Both the position numbers and the translations under genes were made by a program. 64,000 bases of DNA from Mercurialis annua. Taxonomy: Eukaryota; Streptophyta; Magnoliopsida; Malpighiales; Euphorbiaceae. The notes beneath the pieces are model-generated. The model saw only the letters and a program-made list of their open reading frames with translations. It did no database searches and was not told the DNA's origin. The stretch covers positions 10,976,501-11,040,500 of the forward strand of contig NC_065576.1 in NCBI RefSeq assembly GCF_937616625.2. The letters run 5' to 3'. The first letter of the stretch is position 1. The number at the start of each line of letters is the position of its first letter. Shown here in pieces: positions 10,689 to 23,382 of this stretch.

Positions 10689-11249
10689 CTAGTTTCGCAT
10701 TACGTGCTATGCACGTGGCTCGTAACGTAACTCGTCAATGAACATATTAGTAAATGTATTATAATTATATCAATTTTTTATTTATAATTAATAATAAATT
10801 AGTTAAGAATTTTTATAAAAATAAATATAATATATTCGGTTATTAATTTTTTTTATATTGAATTTATTCTTATTTTGGTTGTATAATAATCATAATTAAA
10901 TAATTAACTTAATTTTATTAATAATATTTTTAAAAATAATAAGATAGAAATTTAAATATAATATATTGACCAAATACAGTATTTTAATTTTGTAGTTCAA
11001 TTAAACTAAAAGATATGTATTCCTACTAATTTGGAGACAATTTAGTTATTTTTTACATACTAAAAACTAAATTGGAGATAATTTAGCTACCTATTCTAAT
11101 TAGGATTTTAATTACAATAGTGATTAATTAAATAAATAAATAGTTAATGACTATAATATCTTTATTTAGTAGTAAACTGGAAGGGATTATTTAGTAAATT
11201 TGCCTGTCCCCCCCCCCCCCCCCATCCGTGCTTTTATATATAATATAGA
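10689..11249 (-). mobile_element. Non-autonomous Helitron, 561 bp
   Basis: Read on the minus strand, it starts TCTATATTATATATAAAAGC after an A (11250) and ends with the hairpin ACGTGC-ATA-GCACGT followed by AATGCGAAACTAG before a T. TC at the 5' end, a hairpin then CTAG at the 3' end, and an A/T insertion site are the Helitron hallmarks. There is no Rep/helicase ORF. A poly-C tract (about 11206-11223) lies near its 5' end. A copy of the same length is at 43577-44137. Confidence 0.85.
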
Positions 11250-11649
11250 TATATATATATATATATATATAGATTAGGATTCCAATATTCTATTTTTTAG
11301 TCGAATAATTTTATTATTGTAGTATCACTTTTTAAGGGTTTTTTTGACTCAAACTAATTTCACTATTTTTTTATTCAAAATCAAATTGCTTCTTTAAATT
11401 GGATATCAATTATATTCGTTATTCAAAATTAAATATCAATTTGTTTATTAAGAGAATATTACAACATGATAGGATATATTTTAAAAAATTAATTACTATT
11501 GAAATTAGAGTTATAATTGGATTAAAAATTATATATTGAACTGAATTAGGATAATTAATTAACATTTTATTATCATCAAAGATAGAGTTTTAATTGCATT
11601 AAATTAGATTATTTGTATTGTCAATTGATTATGTTATGTGAAAGTCAAA

Positions 11650-14600
11650 ACCAAGTTAAGGGAATGGCAGTGCAGGGACGACAATGAAGTTCACAGTGGT
11701 ATGGTCTCTACAATTCAGAACGAGATAAGTGAGTTGCTTCTTCGCGAGGAAATATTGTGAAAACAAAGGTCTCGAGCTGATTGGTTGCAAAGCGGTGACA
11801 GAAACACCAAATTCTTCCACCAAAAGGCTTCCAATAGGCGGAAAAATAATACGATGCTTCTTATTAGAGATGAGAAGGGTAACTGGCAATGTGGAGAGGT
11901 GGTGAAAAGGGTTGCAAGAGATTACTTCAATATGTTGTTTCGGACTTCAGCTCCATCTGAGCAGGAGGAGGTTTTCCGGTGTGTTAATTCAGTTCTTTCG
12001 GTGGAACAAGCAGGTTTATTAAATCAGTTGTTTCGTTAAAAGGAAATCACAAATGCCCTGAAGGAAATGGGGCCTTGGAAGGCGCCTAGACCGAATTGGA
12101 TGTCGGCTACGTTCTATAGCACGTATTGGTAGGTTGTGGGCGCCGACGTGCTTAGTTGTGTGCACAAGTTCTTGAAGGATGGGGTGATGCCCAATGGTAT
12201 GAATCACACAAACATAGTTCTTATCCCAAAAATTGCTAAACCTTCAACTATGAAAGACTTCCGCCCTATTTGTTTATGTAACGTTGTTTACAAACTTATA
12301 TCAAAGACGTTTGCAAACAGGCTGAAGAGGATCCTTTCTTCGGTTATCGATGAGTCTCAGAGTGCGTTTATTCCGGGTCGTCTCATTACGGACAACGCGC
12401 TGGTAGCATTCGAAATGTTCCATTAAATGTCGAAAAAGAAATAGGCGGAAACGGGGATTGGTGGCGCTTAAAGTAGATATGAGCAAGGCGTATGATAGAG
12501 TTGAATGGTCTTTTCTAGAGGGAATGATGAGGAGAATGAAGTTTCCAGACCATTTTATTTATCTTATCATGTCGTATGTTTGATCAGTTTCCTTCTCAGT
12601 GATGATTAATGGTTACCCGTATGGTTACATCATTCCCCAACGCGGCTTAAGGCAAGGAGACCCTTTATCACCATATTTATTTCTGTTATGTATAGAAGGC
12701 TTTTCGGCCATGTTGAGGAAGGGTGAGGTGGATGGTAAATTGACTGGGGGTACGGTTTGTAGGGGGATCCCGACTATAAACCATCTTTTCTTTGCAGATG
12801 ATAGCATCTTGTTTGCAAAAGCTGAGGTTCAAGAGTGTACGTACATTAAAAAGGTGATTAGTAGATATGAAAGGGGGCAGATGGTCAATTTGATAAGTCA
12901 GGGATGATGTTTAGTGCAGGTACTCAGCAACAGCTTCAGACTGGCATCGATAAGATTTTGGGGTTCAGAGAAGTGGAGAGCTTTCATAAGTATCTCGGAA
13001 TGCCCACGTTAATTGGAAGATTGCGCAAACCAATTTTCTCGTTTTTGCGTGATATACTTCATAAATGGATAGCTGGGTGGAAGGAGAGGTTCTTATCTAA
13101 AGTCGGGCGTGAAGCGTTAATTAAATCGGTTGCCCAATCCATCTCGACATACATTATGAGTTGCTTTGCGTTACCCATCTCGTTTTGTAATGAGATGCAA
13201 AGCTCCACTGCCAGATTCTACTGGAGCGATGCGGAGGATAAAAATAAGATCTCGTGGATTAGTTGGGATACAATCAGTAAATCTAAGGAAAAGGGTGGCT
13301 TAGGTTTCAGAAATCTTTGTGCGTTTAATCTGGCTATGCTAGCTAAGCAGGTATGGAGGCTGTTTCAGTTCCCAGAATCGATTTGCAGCAAAGTTTTCCA
13401 GGCAAAGTACTATCCGGATGGAGATGTGTTAACTGCTACAGCGAAGCGCATGTCCAACTTTTTTTAGAAAAGCTTCTTAGAGGGAGGACGGGTTTTGATG
13501 AAGGGTTTGGCGTGGAGAGTGGGTAATGGGCAGTCGGTGTTTGCAAAGACCGATTGTTAGCGCAGGGTTTATGAAACATGTGGGTGCTATAAATCTTCAG
13601 GAGGAGTGCCATGTTAGTGAGTTTATTGATGAGGTTAATAAAAGGTGGGATGTGGGTAAAGTGAGACAGGTTTTTTCAAAGGTGGATGCTGCCAACATTC
13701 TCCAAATACCGATAAGTTATCGTTTGCCTCCGGATAAACTCTTCTGGCCTCATAATAAGTTGGGAGTGTTTACGGTTAAAACAGCTTATCACATTGCGGC
13801 AAACTTAGCAAGAATTGGAGAAGCAGGGTCGTCAACAGGGAATGGCAATAATGGAGTGTGGAGCAAAATATGGAGATTATCGATCCCGCCAAAGGTCAAA
13901 CACTTCCTTTGGCGGATTGGTCTCAATACCCTTGCGTGTAATGTTAACCTCGCTAAGAGAAAGGTTCCAGTGTCAACCATTTGCCCGCAATGTCAATGTG
14001 GAGAGGAAACAGTCATCCAAAACATAAAAGAGTGTGAGGAAGTGAGGGGGATATGGTTGATGTCTCAGTTGAGCTTGAGAGTGGATATATATTTGCAGCA
14101 ATGCTCAGGAATGGCTTGCCCTAATGCGTACTTCGTTGAAAAAAAGATGATGCTCAACTATTTGCTATGATTTTGCGGAAAATATGGAATGATCGCGATG
14201 CCAAAGTGTTTGAAAATCCTCGTTTGCCTCTGCCGTTGTTATTTAACTATATTCGGTCGATGTTACCCCAGGGTGTTAGTGTATCCCGTAATGGAACATA
14301 TGGGGTAGAAAGAGCAAGGTGTGTGTGGAATCCGCCTCCCCCTAACTCCTTGAAAATTAATATTAATGCAGTCGTGTCGGTGGAAAAAGGGTTGTCTGTT
14401 CTTAGTGCATTGTGTAGATATTCTTTAGGGATGGTGATTAGAAGTGGTGTTTCGTATTTGCAGCGATGTACTGTAGCTGAGACTGCTGAAGTGAAGGCTG
14501 TGCTGTTCGGTCTCTACATTGCAAGGGACCTGAATTGTAACAATCTAATTTGTGAGACAGATGCAGAATACGTTGCTAACTAGCTAAACAATACGGGTGA

Positions 14601-14838
14601 TTCTAAGGATTACATGCAGACTCTGGTTAACGACTGACATGCAGAGAGTTAAGTTCGTCCGGTGATTTTTGTTCATGCAAAGCGAGATTGTAACCGCGTC
14701 GCTCACGCTTTAGCCAAGTGGGGTATTTTCTTTGGTAGAGATTTCATTTTTGACGGAAGTGTTTCTTTTCCGGTCAATGAGCTTGTAACCGTTCAAGATC
14801 ATTAATAAAATGCAACATTAATTCTCAAAAAAAAAAAA
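11650..14838 (+). pseudogene. 5'-truncated L1-type LINE (reverse transcriptase and RNase H), decayed
   Basis: The translation follows plant L1 ORF2 across several frames: WLQSGDRNTKFFHQKASNRR (near 11785), FRPICLCNVVYKLISKTFAN (12260), VALKVDMSKAYDRVEW (12463), RGLRQGDPLSPYLFLLCIEG (12640), then the catalytic FADDSILF box (12790). The zf-RVT region (FTVKTAYHIAANL...WRLSIPPKVKHFLWR, 13770-13990) and a C-terminal RNase H domain (14330-14800) come next. The endonuclease domain and 5' part are missing. Stops and frameshifts interrupt it, for example TGG to TGA near 11758, a stop near 12584, breaks near 12900 and 13467, and a stop at 14581. The first RNase H Asp is Asn (LKININA). It ends in an A-run at 14827-14838. 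A possible target repeat aaaaccaa occurs at 11647 and 14835, but the A-run weakens that evidence. Confidence 0.88.
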
Positions 14839-14839
14839 C

Positions 14840-15193
14840 CAAATTCATGTTCATGTTTTACCATATAAAAACAATACCCGTTATTATTAAAAAAAATTAC
14901 ACTACTCGATGGTGTAATGACCAGCAACTGCAGCGTTCCTAGGATAAAACAGCCAAATTCTGTAATCACTGCATTATGACAGCAGCTCTAAAACACTATG
15001 TATTGCTCTTTCTCTCTTTGAAACTTTCTGTGTTTTTGTAGGTTGACAAATGGAAATGGAAGCTCAATCTATAGGGAAAATAAAAGAACTGTTATGCAAC
15101 TTAAATACAAAAATGTAGTTGTTATGTAACTTAAATATAAAAACGTTTTGCATATTCATTATAGTCAAAAAACGTCCAGACAAGTGGAGGAGA
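14840..15193. other. AT-rich intergenic stretch
   Basis: No gene is seen. It lies between the LINE poly-A tail and the left edge of the first SABATH-type upstream block. Confidence 0.4.
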
Positions 15194-15895
15194 TCATGGG
15201 ATGTGCTGTGATTCAAAAATAAAAATTGTTACACATTTAATAAATAGAACTATTATGGTAAGCAAAAAATAAAGTGTTTGAACCAAACTAGATCAGGCCG
15301 GACAGCCGACCGAACGGCGCACATAGTAAATTGGGAAGGATTTATCTCCCAATCCATTTATAAAATTGGATACCTCTTAAATCCTAAACTTATATGAGAA
15401 AGACTAAATTTATTAATTTAATAAATTGAATTCTCCTAAATAATATAGAAAAAACACAAAACTCTTTATATTCTCATTTCACACAAACATTTTCTTTTTT
15501 ATTTTAAATTACACTTTCTTTTTTATTTTAAATTCAACGTTATCCTAGCATAAATCATATCTTACAAGTCATGTATAAAGTGGATGCACCAAAATAAAAA
15601 TTTAGCCAAATTGCCTTTTCTCACTTCTCATAGGCTCGTGACTGAACATGCCCCACCTAATTCAAAATAATGTGGCAAATAATGGGGCAAAATCTTTATT
15701 GAATCTTTATTGTTTATGTACTGCCAAACCTATTGTTTATGCATTGCCTAACCTATTAAAAAAATATTTTTAAACTTCAACGAGATAACAGTACTGTTTA
15801 ATTATCATAATTTATATATGATAGCCTGATAGGTATATTCTTGATGTGCCTCTTCAACGGTTGCATCTCAAAAACAGTTCAAAGAAATTTATTTA
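15194..15895 (+). other. Orphan SABATH promoter/5' region
   Basis: From about 15205 to 15790 this matches the upstream region of SABATH-3 (28282-28783 and 29050-29100), including tacaagtcatgtataaagtg, cttctcatagg, catgccccacc and cttcaacgagat. It then decays (acagttcaaagaaattta resembles the gene leader gcagttcaaacaaactta) without a following coding exon. It therefore looks like the 5' end of a lost SABATH copy. The left border near 15205 is also one partner of the recombination junction at 28281. Confidence 0.6.
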
Positions 15896-16216
15896 TATAT
15901 ATATATATATATCACGTATTTGAGATGTCTTATAAATGTATTTATTAGATACGTCTTTAATATATAATTTATACATGATAGATGTCTTTAATACGTATCA
16001 TTAATATATAATTTATATAATTTCTAAAACATATGACACATAATTTATTTTGATATATGGTATAAATACATTTCAACTACCCATAAATTGTACATATAGC
16101 ATTTAGTGTTTTAAATGTATAGTTCATATACATATACAATATATCTTTTATACATATCAGAAATAGCTCAGTCACATTCTCGTTCAAATATAATTTAATT
16201 TTATGAGATGTGTGTT

Positions 16217-16811
16217 AGATCTGATCAAGATGTATTTGACAGTTACATCATTGATACATAATGTTTACAATTTTTGATATATACTTTTTTAATACATAAT
16301 TTATATATTTTTACCACATTTAACACATATCTTTTTGAGATGATATATGCTATAAATACATTTAAAATACACATCATATATTTTGATAGACACATGGAAA
16401 AAATAATGCTTAAAATATATTAAAAATACCTTCCACATATATAAAAGATATACATAATTTTATTTAATGCTTCTGATAGATATGTTAAAATGTCCTAAAT
16501 GTATCAATATGTGTGAGATGTGTTCAAGATGTATTTGACAGATACATCATTGGAACACAATATATACAATATTTGATATATAATACATGGTATATAGTTC
16601 CTTAATACATAATTTTTTTCATTGTTAGAACATTTACTATATACCTTTTGATATGATATATGGTATAAATATATTTCAAATACATGTTATATATTTTGAT
16701 AGATATATGGAGAAAATAATATTTAAAATATGTTAGAAATACCTTTCGCATACATAAAAGATACACATAATTTTTATTTAATGCTTCTGATACGTATGCT
16801 TAAGATGTATT
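16217..16811. repeat. Two-copy tandem repeat of about 295 bp
   Basis: About 16217-16500 and 16512-16811 align throughout, sharing aagatgtatttgacag, atattttgatagac/t, aaaagatacacataat and tttaatgcttctgata with scattered changes. It is AT-rich and non-coding. A short GC-richer tract of gacgcgtctgacgcg-type words follows at 16870-16960. Confidence 0.75.
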
Positions 16812-17817
16812 AGAGATGTATTGGAGATGTATCTGTAATTCATCTGAGACATTAATACTGATCCATTATCGTGCTGACACGTCTGCACATTGACTGCTGC
16901 GTCTACGCGCATTGACTGACGCGTCTGACGCGTTGACCGACACGTGCTGATGTGTCGCGCTCTTAATAAAAAGGTACAAAATGTAAACTTTTTAAAATTT
17001 TAGGTGCTAGTTTAATAAATGACTCTAGTTGGTATTTTTGTAGCTTCATTAATATTTTAGATAGTTTTGTAGATTTCCCCAAAGTTTTTAGAATTCAGCT
17101 ATTAAGTTAAGATGCATATATATGGAAGTATTTAAAAATAAATATATTGTAAATTCCATTTGAACTACATTGTTGAAACTTGAAAGAAAGAACCGTCCTA
17201 AAGAATAAGGTACTCAGAACTGAAATTGTGTGAGAGGTGAGAATATTGCATCTAGAATGTAAAATGTAAGTTAAAATAGCATTTCAAATTGAATATCTAT
17301 AGCACCAATACAGTCAACAAAAGATTTTGAGCATTTAAAATTAATAGGCCAAACCCATCTTTTGGCAATGGAATATATTCATAGTCATTAGCACACATGG
17401 AGCTAGACTGTTGAGATTTCAATATATATTTTCTTATGAAGTCTAGATTTCAATATATATATATAGAAGATGCAGTTAATGAGAGTATCTAAATCCAAAC
17501 TAATTTTCAGTATATCTAACTATAAATTATAAACGGCTGTATATATATATACGATTTGAATTGTGATCTCACTTAAGTCAGAACAATGGTTTACCAATTC
17601 ACAATTCATTTGTGTCTTGAAAATTGGTTATGAAAATATTAGTGTATCAATTAACCAGTCGCAAAATTATTTTAAACAGGCGTATAAGTAACCAGTCGCA
17701 AAATAAACAGTCCAAACTATTGGTATCGTGCATCAAATATGATAAATCATGAATAATAGCGGCACCAAAATAGAGATTTAGCCATATTGTTTTTTTCTTC
17801 TTCTCATAGACTGATCA

Positions 17818-17820
<3 letters not shown>

Positions 17821-17847
<27 letters not shown>
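17821..17847. repeat. Poly-C tract
   Basis: An uninterrupted run of about 26 C residues. The equivalent position upstream of SABATH-3 and SABATH-4 has only short C runs (catgccccacc), so this is a local homopolymer expansion. The exact length may be affected by assembly. Confidence 0.8.
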
Positions 17848-17850
<3 letters not shown>

Positions 17851-17894
17851 CTTTCTTTCAAAATAATGTGTCACATATAGAGATGAAATGTTCC

Positions 17895-18591
17895 CTAGGG
17901 GTGTACATGGTTTGGTTTGACTGGTTTATTATTGATATTTTACTTCAAACCAATTATATAGGTTTGGCAAATTTTCAAATCAAAATTAAACCACACACAT
18001 TATAAACCAGCAAAATTGGTTTGGTTTGATTTGATAATTTTTTTCTTTAAAACCAGTTTAAACCATCATCAAAAAATTATTTATTTATCATCTAAGATAA
18101 AAAAATCTAAAAATTTAAAAATACTCATTCATTATAAAAATAAATGTTATATTTATGTAACAAATTATAATAATAACTAATAAATGAAAAAAAATATTGT
18201 ATAAATTTTTACATTTTATTAATATAATATTTTAATAATATAGAAATATAACATTTATTGAACGATAATAAATATACAAATAGTTGTTTCATTAGTTGAT
18301 ATTTAAATATATTATTTTGTCAAGTATAATTTTAAAAAATAATGATAGAAAACCTATTTTTAAGTTATAGTATTTATAATTTTAATAAAAATATGTATAT
18401 ATGTATATGTATTGATTTGGTTTGGTTTATGTTGGTTATAATTTTTAAAACCGCAAATCAGACCAATAATTATTTTCTTTCTATTTTTCAAACTAAAATC
18501 AAACCAACAATCTTCTAAACCGTAATATTTAGTTTGGTTTGATTGAGTAGATTTGACTTGGTTGGTTTGAATTTTTTATGTAGAGCCCTAG
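17895..18591. mobile_element. hAT-like MITE in the SABATH-1 promoter
   Basis: Imperfect inverted ends ctaggggtgtacatggtttg and, at the right, tagagccctag. The arms are rich in ggtttggtttg and its complement, the pattern of common plant hAT-type MITEs. The corresponding SABATH-4 upstream site (near 44670, gaaatgatatcccgtggccg) reads through without it. The flanks (gttccc and gttatcccc) look like a decayed target duplication of tatccc. Confidence 0.6.
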
Positions 18592-18719
18592 TTATCCCCA
18601 AGAGCCGCAAAAATCTTTATTGAATCTGTATTGTGTACGAATTGCCTAACCTATTAAATCATGAAGAATTTTTTTTTTCTTAAACAAGATAACAATACAT
18701 CTTATCATAGTTGAGCCAC

Positions 18720-18729
18720 TATAAATAGA
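18720..18729 (+). promoter_or_regulatory. TATA box of SABATH-1
   Basis: tataaatagagg, 88 bp upstream of the ATG at 18808, in a block (gccactataaatagaggaa) shared with SABATH-3 and, in part, SABATH-4. Confidence 0.75.
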
Positions 18730-18807
18730 GGAAAGGCTGATGAACAAAAAGCAGTTCAAACAAACTTAAAAAAAGAAAAAAATCTGAAAGCAATTATATA
18801 GAGAGAG

Positions 18808-21377
18808 ATGGAAGTAGTGCAAGTGCTTCACATGAATGGTGGAAATGGAAAAACTAGTTATGCTCAAAACTCATTGCTTCAGGTAATCTTCATTTTTTTT
18901 TCCAATAATTGTTATATAATAGTAGTTGTTGTAATTTTGTCTTATTTATTTGATTATTATTAATATTACTATTCATAATATGAACTGAAATTTAATTTAT
19001 AATTATATAAATTTTTGATAGAGAGTATTGTTGTAAATTTAACTGTTATTTTTGCTGATATTATTCATTTACTTTTTACAAATCCGAAAATGAGCTATAA
19101 CACAAATGGTATAAGCGCTCGACAACAAATTATTAGATCGCGGGTTCAATTTTCCCACAAGCGTTCCCCTCTCCAGTTATAAAAAAAATGAAAACATTAC
19201 ATATGAAAAATAACATTTAATGAAATTTTGCAGCAAAAGGTGATATCAAAATCAAAGAGAGTAATAAAGGAAGCCGTGGCCAATCTGTATAACAACAACT
19301 CACCAAAAACTGTAGCTATTGTAGATTTCGGGTGCTCTTCAGGGCCGAACACTCTATTTGCTGTATCTGAAATAATCGAAGCAATAGAGAAGATTTGTGG
19401 AGAATCTCCAGAATATAATGTGTTTTTAGTTGATCTGCCAAGCAATGACTTTAATAGTGTTTTTAAGTCGTTGTTGCCAGATTTCCAAAGAAAAATGAAA
19501 GAATATACTAAAGGGCAATGTTTCGTTTCTGGAACCCCTGGTTCTTTCCATGGTAGGCTTTTTCCTACCAACACTCTTCACTTTGCTTATTCATCTAGTA
19601 GCCTCCACTGGTTATCGCAGGTAAAATTACGTAAACTCGAAATCCTAATGAATTCTTATATACTCAGAATATCAACCAGACCACTTTTCTTATCTATTAC
19701 TACGTACTGAACTTTCAAATTATTTTAAGAAGAATACTAAGCATTACTTGATTTTTTAAGGTCATTAAATTTTTCATATTATTTCAGTAAGGTTTTCGAT
19801 CTAATTTTACTGATGTGGCTCCTTAATATTTATCACATAATTAACTCAGTCATACATTATGTAAGTTAGCATTCATTTATATATAATTCGATAAGCTATC
19901 AAAAGTTATATTTGAAATTGAAATTATTGTTTTGTTTATGAATTGAAGATATATTAAAAGTTACGAGAAATGACGAAACAACACAGTTCAAAATTTACAA
20001 AAAAAATAGCACACACAAAATTGTACTGTTTTTTCAGATAAATATATCAAATGAAATGTATGTCACATGAAATATGATTTGCTTGTTGAGGTGGTGAATG
20101 TTCCTAATTAACTTAGATGCTCATATTGGAAAAATTAATTCGGAAAAATATTTTTTAAATGAAAACTAAAATTTGGTGACCTTAAGAAAATTAATAGATG
20201 TTTATTATTCATTTAAAATTATTTCAAAGTTAAGTAATTTACATAATATTTTTGACACATAATTTAATATGTCAATTGATTTATTTTATGAGTATTTTTT
20301 TACTGATTTATTTTATGAATATTCTTTTACTGATTTATAAATTAGGTTCCAAGAGGACTGGAGAGTAATAAAGGAAACATATACATTAATAGCACAAGTC
20401 CTTCAAACATTGTGAAGGAATATTGCTCCCAATTTCAAAAGGATTTCTTAATGTTTTTGGAGTGTCGCTCTAAAGAAATGAGGATAGGAGGGTACATGGT
20501 ATTAACTTTCCTTGGAAGGAGAAATAATGATCCTTCTGCAAAGGAGTGTTGTTATCTTTGGGAGCTTTTGGCCATGGCTCTCAATCAATTAGTCCTTGAG
20601 GTACAAATATTACTAACTCCTTGGTTGTTATAATTGAAGTTTTTTTTTTTAATAAGATTTACTATTTTCAATCATTTGATTATTTAATCTCTATGTTGAG
20701 TGATACTATTAATATCAAAATAATTAATTAATTATTGTCAAATGTCAAAAATAAGTGGACAATCATATTTTGTGAACTGAGTTCATGTAAGAATTTCACG
20801 ATTTTTCTGTTTTTACTTTTTTGTCTATCATGTGTTTTTCAGTATAACATAATATATTTCTTTATTTATTCAAATTTTTTGTTTTGATACTTTTTTTTTA
20901 AAATTACATTCTACATGTAATAAGTAATTATTCTTATTTTGAAATAATAAATTATAAAAAATAACTTGAGGTAAGAATTTACACTTACGCATTATGTTAA
21001 TGATGTAGGGAATGATAGACGAAGAAAAATTCAATTCGTTCAACATTCCTTTCTACGCACCATCTCCGCTTGAAGTGAAATGTCAAGTTGATAAGCAAGG
21101 ATCTTTTTGCACTGATAAATTGGAGATTTATGAACATGATTGGAATGAATGTCGCAATGAATTTGATCCCTCGGAAGCTACCAAGGATGTGGGAATTATT
21201 TTTGCAAACTTCATAAAATCTGGAATGGAGCCTCTTATTATCAACCACTTCGGTTTCCAGGAAGCCGTCATAGATGAGGTTTTTAATCGATACTCATCGA
21301 TCGTCAATGATTGCATGGCAAAGGAGAAGAATGAGTTTGTCTATTTTATATTGTCCATCACTAAGAAAGATGACTAA
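18808..21377 (+). CDS. SABATH-1: SAM-dependent carboxyl methyltransferase (Methyltransf_7)
   Basis: Four exons with consensus splice sites, all phase 0: 18808-18882, 19234-19620, 20346-20600 and 21009-21377, encoding 361 residues, the usual SABATH length. The N-terminus [20 protein letters not shown] is the family signature that binds S-adenosylmethionine and substrate. Motif I is [12 protein letters not shown], motif II region is YNVFLVDLPSNDFNSVF, and SGTPGSFHGRLFP follows. Exon 2 ends with SSSSLHWLSQ, putting His150-Trp151 at the pocket position that is Met-Trp in salicylate-type enzymes, so a benzoate/jasmonate-like or other carboxylate substrate is more likely. The family transfers a methyl group to small-molecule carboxyls in the cytosol. 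It lacks the four extra residues (KDLDRQ region) of the other copies. Intron 1 holds a SINE remnant. The ATG is fixed by the motif and leader. Confidence 0.9.
19085..19190 (+). mobile_element. tRNA-derived SINE remnant in SABATH-1 intron 1
   Basis: It shows box A-like acaaatggtataagcgctcg, box B-like atcgcgggttcaattt spaced about 40 bp later, and an A-rich tail (ataaaaaaaatg). It is too diverged and incomplete to be a tRNA gene. Confidence 0.55.
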
Positions 21378-21539
21378 GTCCAATTCTATTTCTGTCTAAT
21401 AATAAGACAAATAATATGAAATATATGTGCTTTTTATGAATAAATAAGAATTTGTGTGTAATTGGTAAAAAAACATTTGCAGAGCTTTAATTATATAAAT
21501 TATTATTTTTCTTATAAATAATAATATATTAAAACACCA

Positions 21540-21957
21540 TAAAAAATTACAGCGAAAAATTCTTGATCTCATAATGGTTTGCTTGCACAGGATGTGCAAA
21601 GTAGCTATGAGTAGTATTTCTACATTTAGCTGAAAGAATTCCATCAATGTCGGCTGCCTCTGCCTGTTATTCTCCTGCTGATTCTTCTCTTTGGTAATCA
21701 CAATGTTATCCCCCACATTATTGAAAGCAGGTGGAACACCATCTTCTATGCCATATTAAGATTGTAGGATCCGGTTGAAAAAGTTGTAGAGGTAGTTCTT
21801 AGCGTCGTGTATTATGCATACACTATTAAAAGAGTGCCTGAAACAACAAAAACAACAAAATCTCCACGCGTAAAACAAAAAAATAAACATGAAATAGAGC
21901 CAAACTATCCTAACTTAGATGTTAAATATATACTTTCCCCAGCAACGGTGTCAAAAA
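21540..21957 (-). mobile_element. Internal 5' end of a truncated Athila-type retrotransposon, with primer-binding site
   Basis: On the minus strand the sequence next to the LTR reads tttttgacaccgttgctggg, close to the tRNA-Asp-type site (TGGCGCCGTTGCCGGGGA) used by Athila elements; the site is at 21935-21957. Downstream is leader and a short Gln/Asn-rich reading frame (ITKEKNQQENNRQRQPTLME), possibly the start of gag, which breaks off. An equivalent segment follows SABATH-3 at 33360-33780. Confidence 0.55.
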
Positions 21958-21959
21958 TC

Positions 21960-23382
21960 TGTTGGTAAAAATACGCGAGCGTACGTATGTCAACTTGTAA
22001 TATAGACTGTGAAGTCCACATCATACCCAAAGAGAAAGCTACTGAATACACCCAGATACAATGCTAAAAAGATAATTTGAGTGAAGCAATTAAATTAAAG
22101 AACAAAACTAAACAATTAATGATTAAAGTAAACTAAGGCTGCACTTAAAATAAGGTTTAAACAATAATGAGGAAGATTAGTGATTATATATCTTCATCAT
22201 GCCATTAATTTCATGGTTTATGCAATTCGTTGTCAAATTGCGGTTTAGGCTGATCTAAGCACCTATAGCTCTCTTTCGAGCCGCTACAGGTAAAGACAGA
22301 CAATTAATCAATTAAAAGGTAAACTACTCACTCTCGTGTTACACTTGACCTAATTAACTACTTTATTGATGTTTGTTAAGCGACCCTTAAGAACACGCAC
22401 TCGTTAATTCAATCTCGTGTTGTCAACTCTTGCGTTGTCGATTATACGGTCTATTTCAATTCAATTCTCTCAAGTTACAATTAAAACACAAGGCAATAGT
22501 TAGGTGATCAGATTAAACTAAGTGTTCACAATAGTAATCAATGTGTAATTATAACAAGAAATTATTAAACCAATTAATTAACGAGGCATAAAGTCAATAA
22601 ACAATCCCTAACGATGTATTTAGCTACTCATGATCAAAGATAAACCAACAATATAATAAATGAAATTCATAATTGATAAGGTAAACAATGATAAGAATCT
22701 CTCTTAATTATCGTACCTTAATTGAATAAAAATCCAAATACAAAAATCGAAGATAAATATCCAAACTGAAGAGTAATCAAATCGAAAGAACAATAAACTA
22801 AAGCTAAAATTAGGGTTTATGACTAATATAAATTGTGCAAACCCTTTTACAAGATGATAATTAAGCTTATTTAAACCCTTAAGGCAAAAGGGTCAACACT
22901 AATTTTGAGCTCTATGTAATGCCTGAAATGCCATGGGACTTCGGTCTTCTAATCGCGAACTCGTAAGGCCAAAACTGTCTTTTCATTTAAAAAAATTACT
23001 TTCCTGACGACGTGAGAATGATATCTCACGATGTCAGACTTTTTTTATCATGATGCGAGGTTCATCGTGCGCCATCATGCGTTTCTTCTGCCAAATCTCA
23101 AATCTGTGTTTCCTTCCTTGACGTTGTGAGATTTGATTCTCACGTTGTGAAGATGGCCTTTCATGTTGTGATACTTGTCTTGAATCCAACGTGCGCTTTC
23201 TTCTGTTTGTGTCCTTTACATCCCATCATTTGTCACGTCGTGAGTGTGCCCTTTCACGACTTGAGACTTGTTTACGAAACTGCTTTGATACTTCGCAATT
23301 CTTCACATGGGTCTAATATATCTCAATTAAGCTTAGAATCCCTACATTTCCATGTATAAACCTGTAATACTCAGACAAAACA
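21960..23382 (-). mobile_element. Athila-type LTR, copy in unit A
   Basis: About 1.42 kb. On the minus strand it begins TGTTTTGTCTGAG and ends ACCAACA directly before the primer-binding site, fitting TG...CA ends. Unit B carries the same LTR at 33783-35202 (about 1.42 kb) at the same place downstream of its SABATH gene, so insertion predates the segmental duplication. No coding sequence is seen. Confidence 0.65.

Noticed and set aside
11206..11223. Poly-C tract as a separate feature
   Set aside because: It lies inside the Helitron near its 5' end, and a similar C-rich stretch occurs in the second copy, so it belongs to the element.
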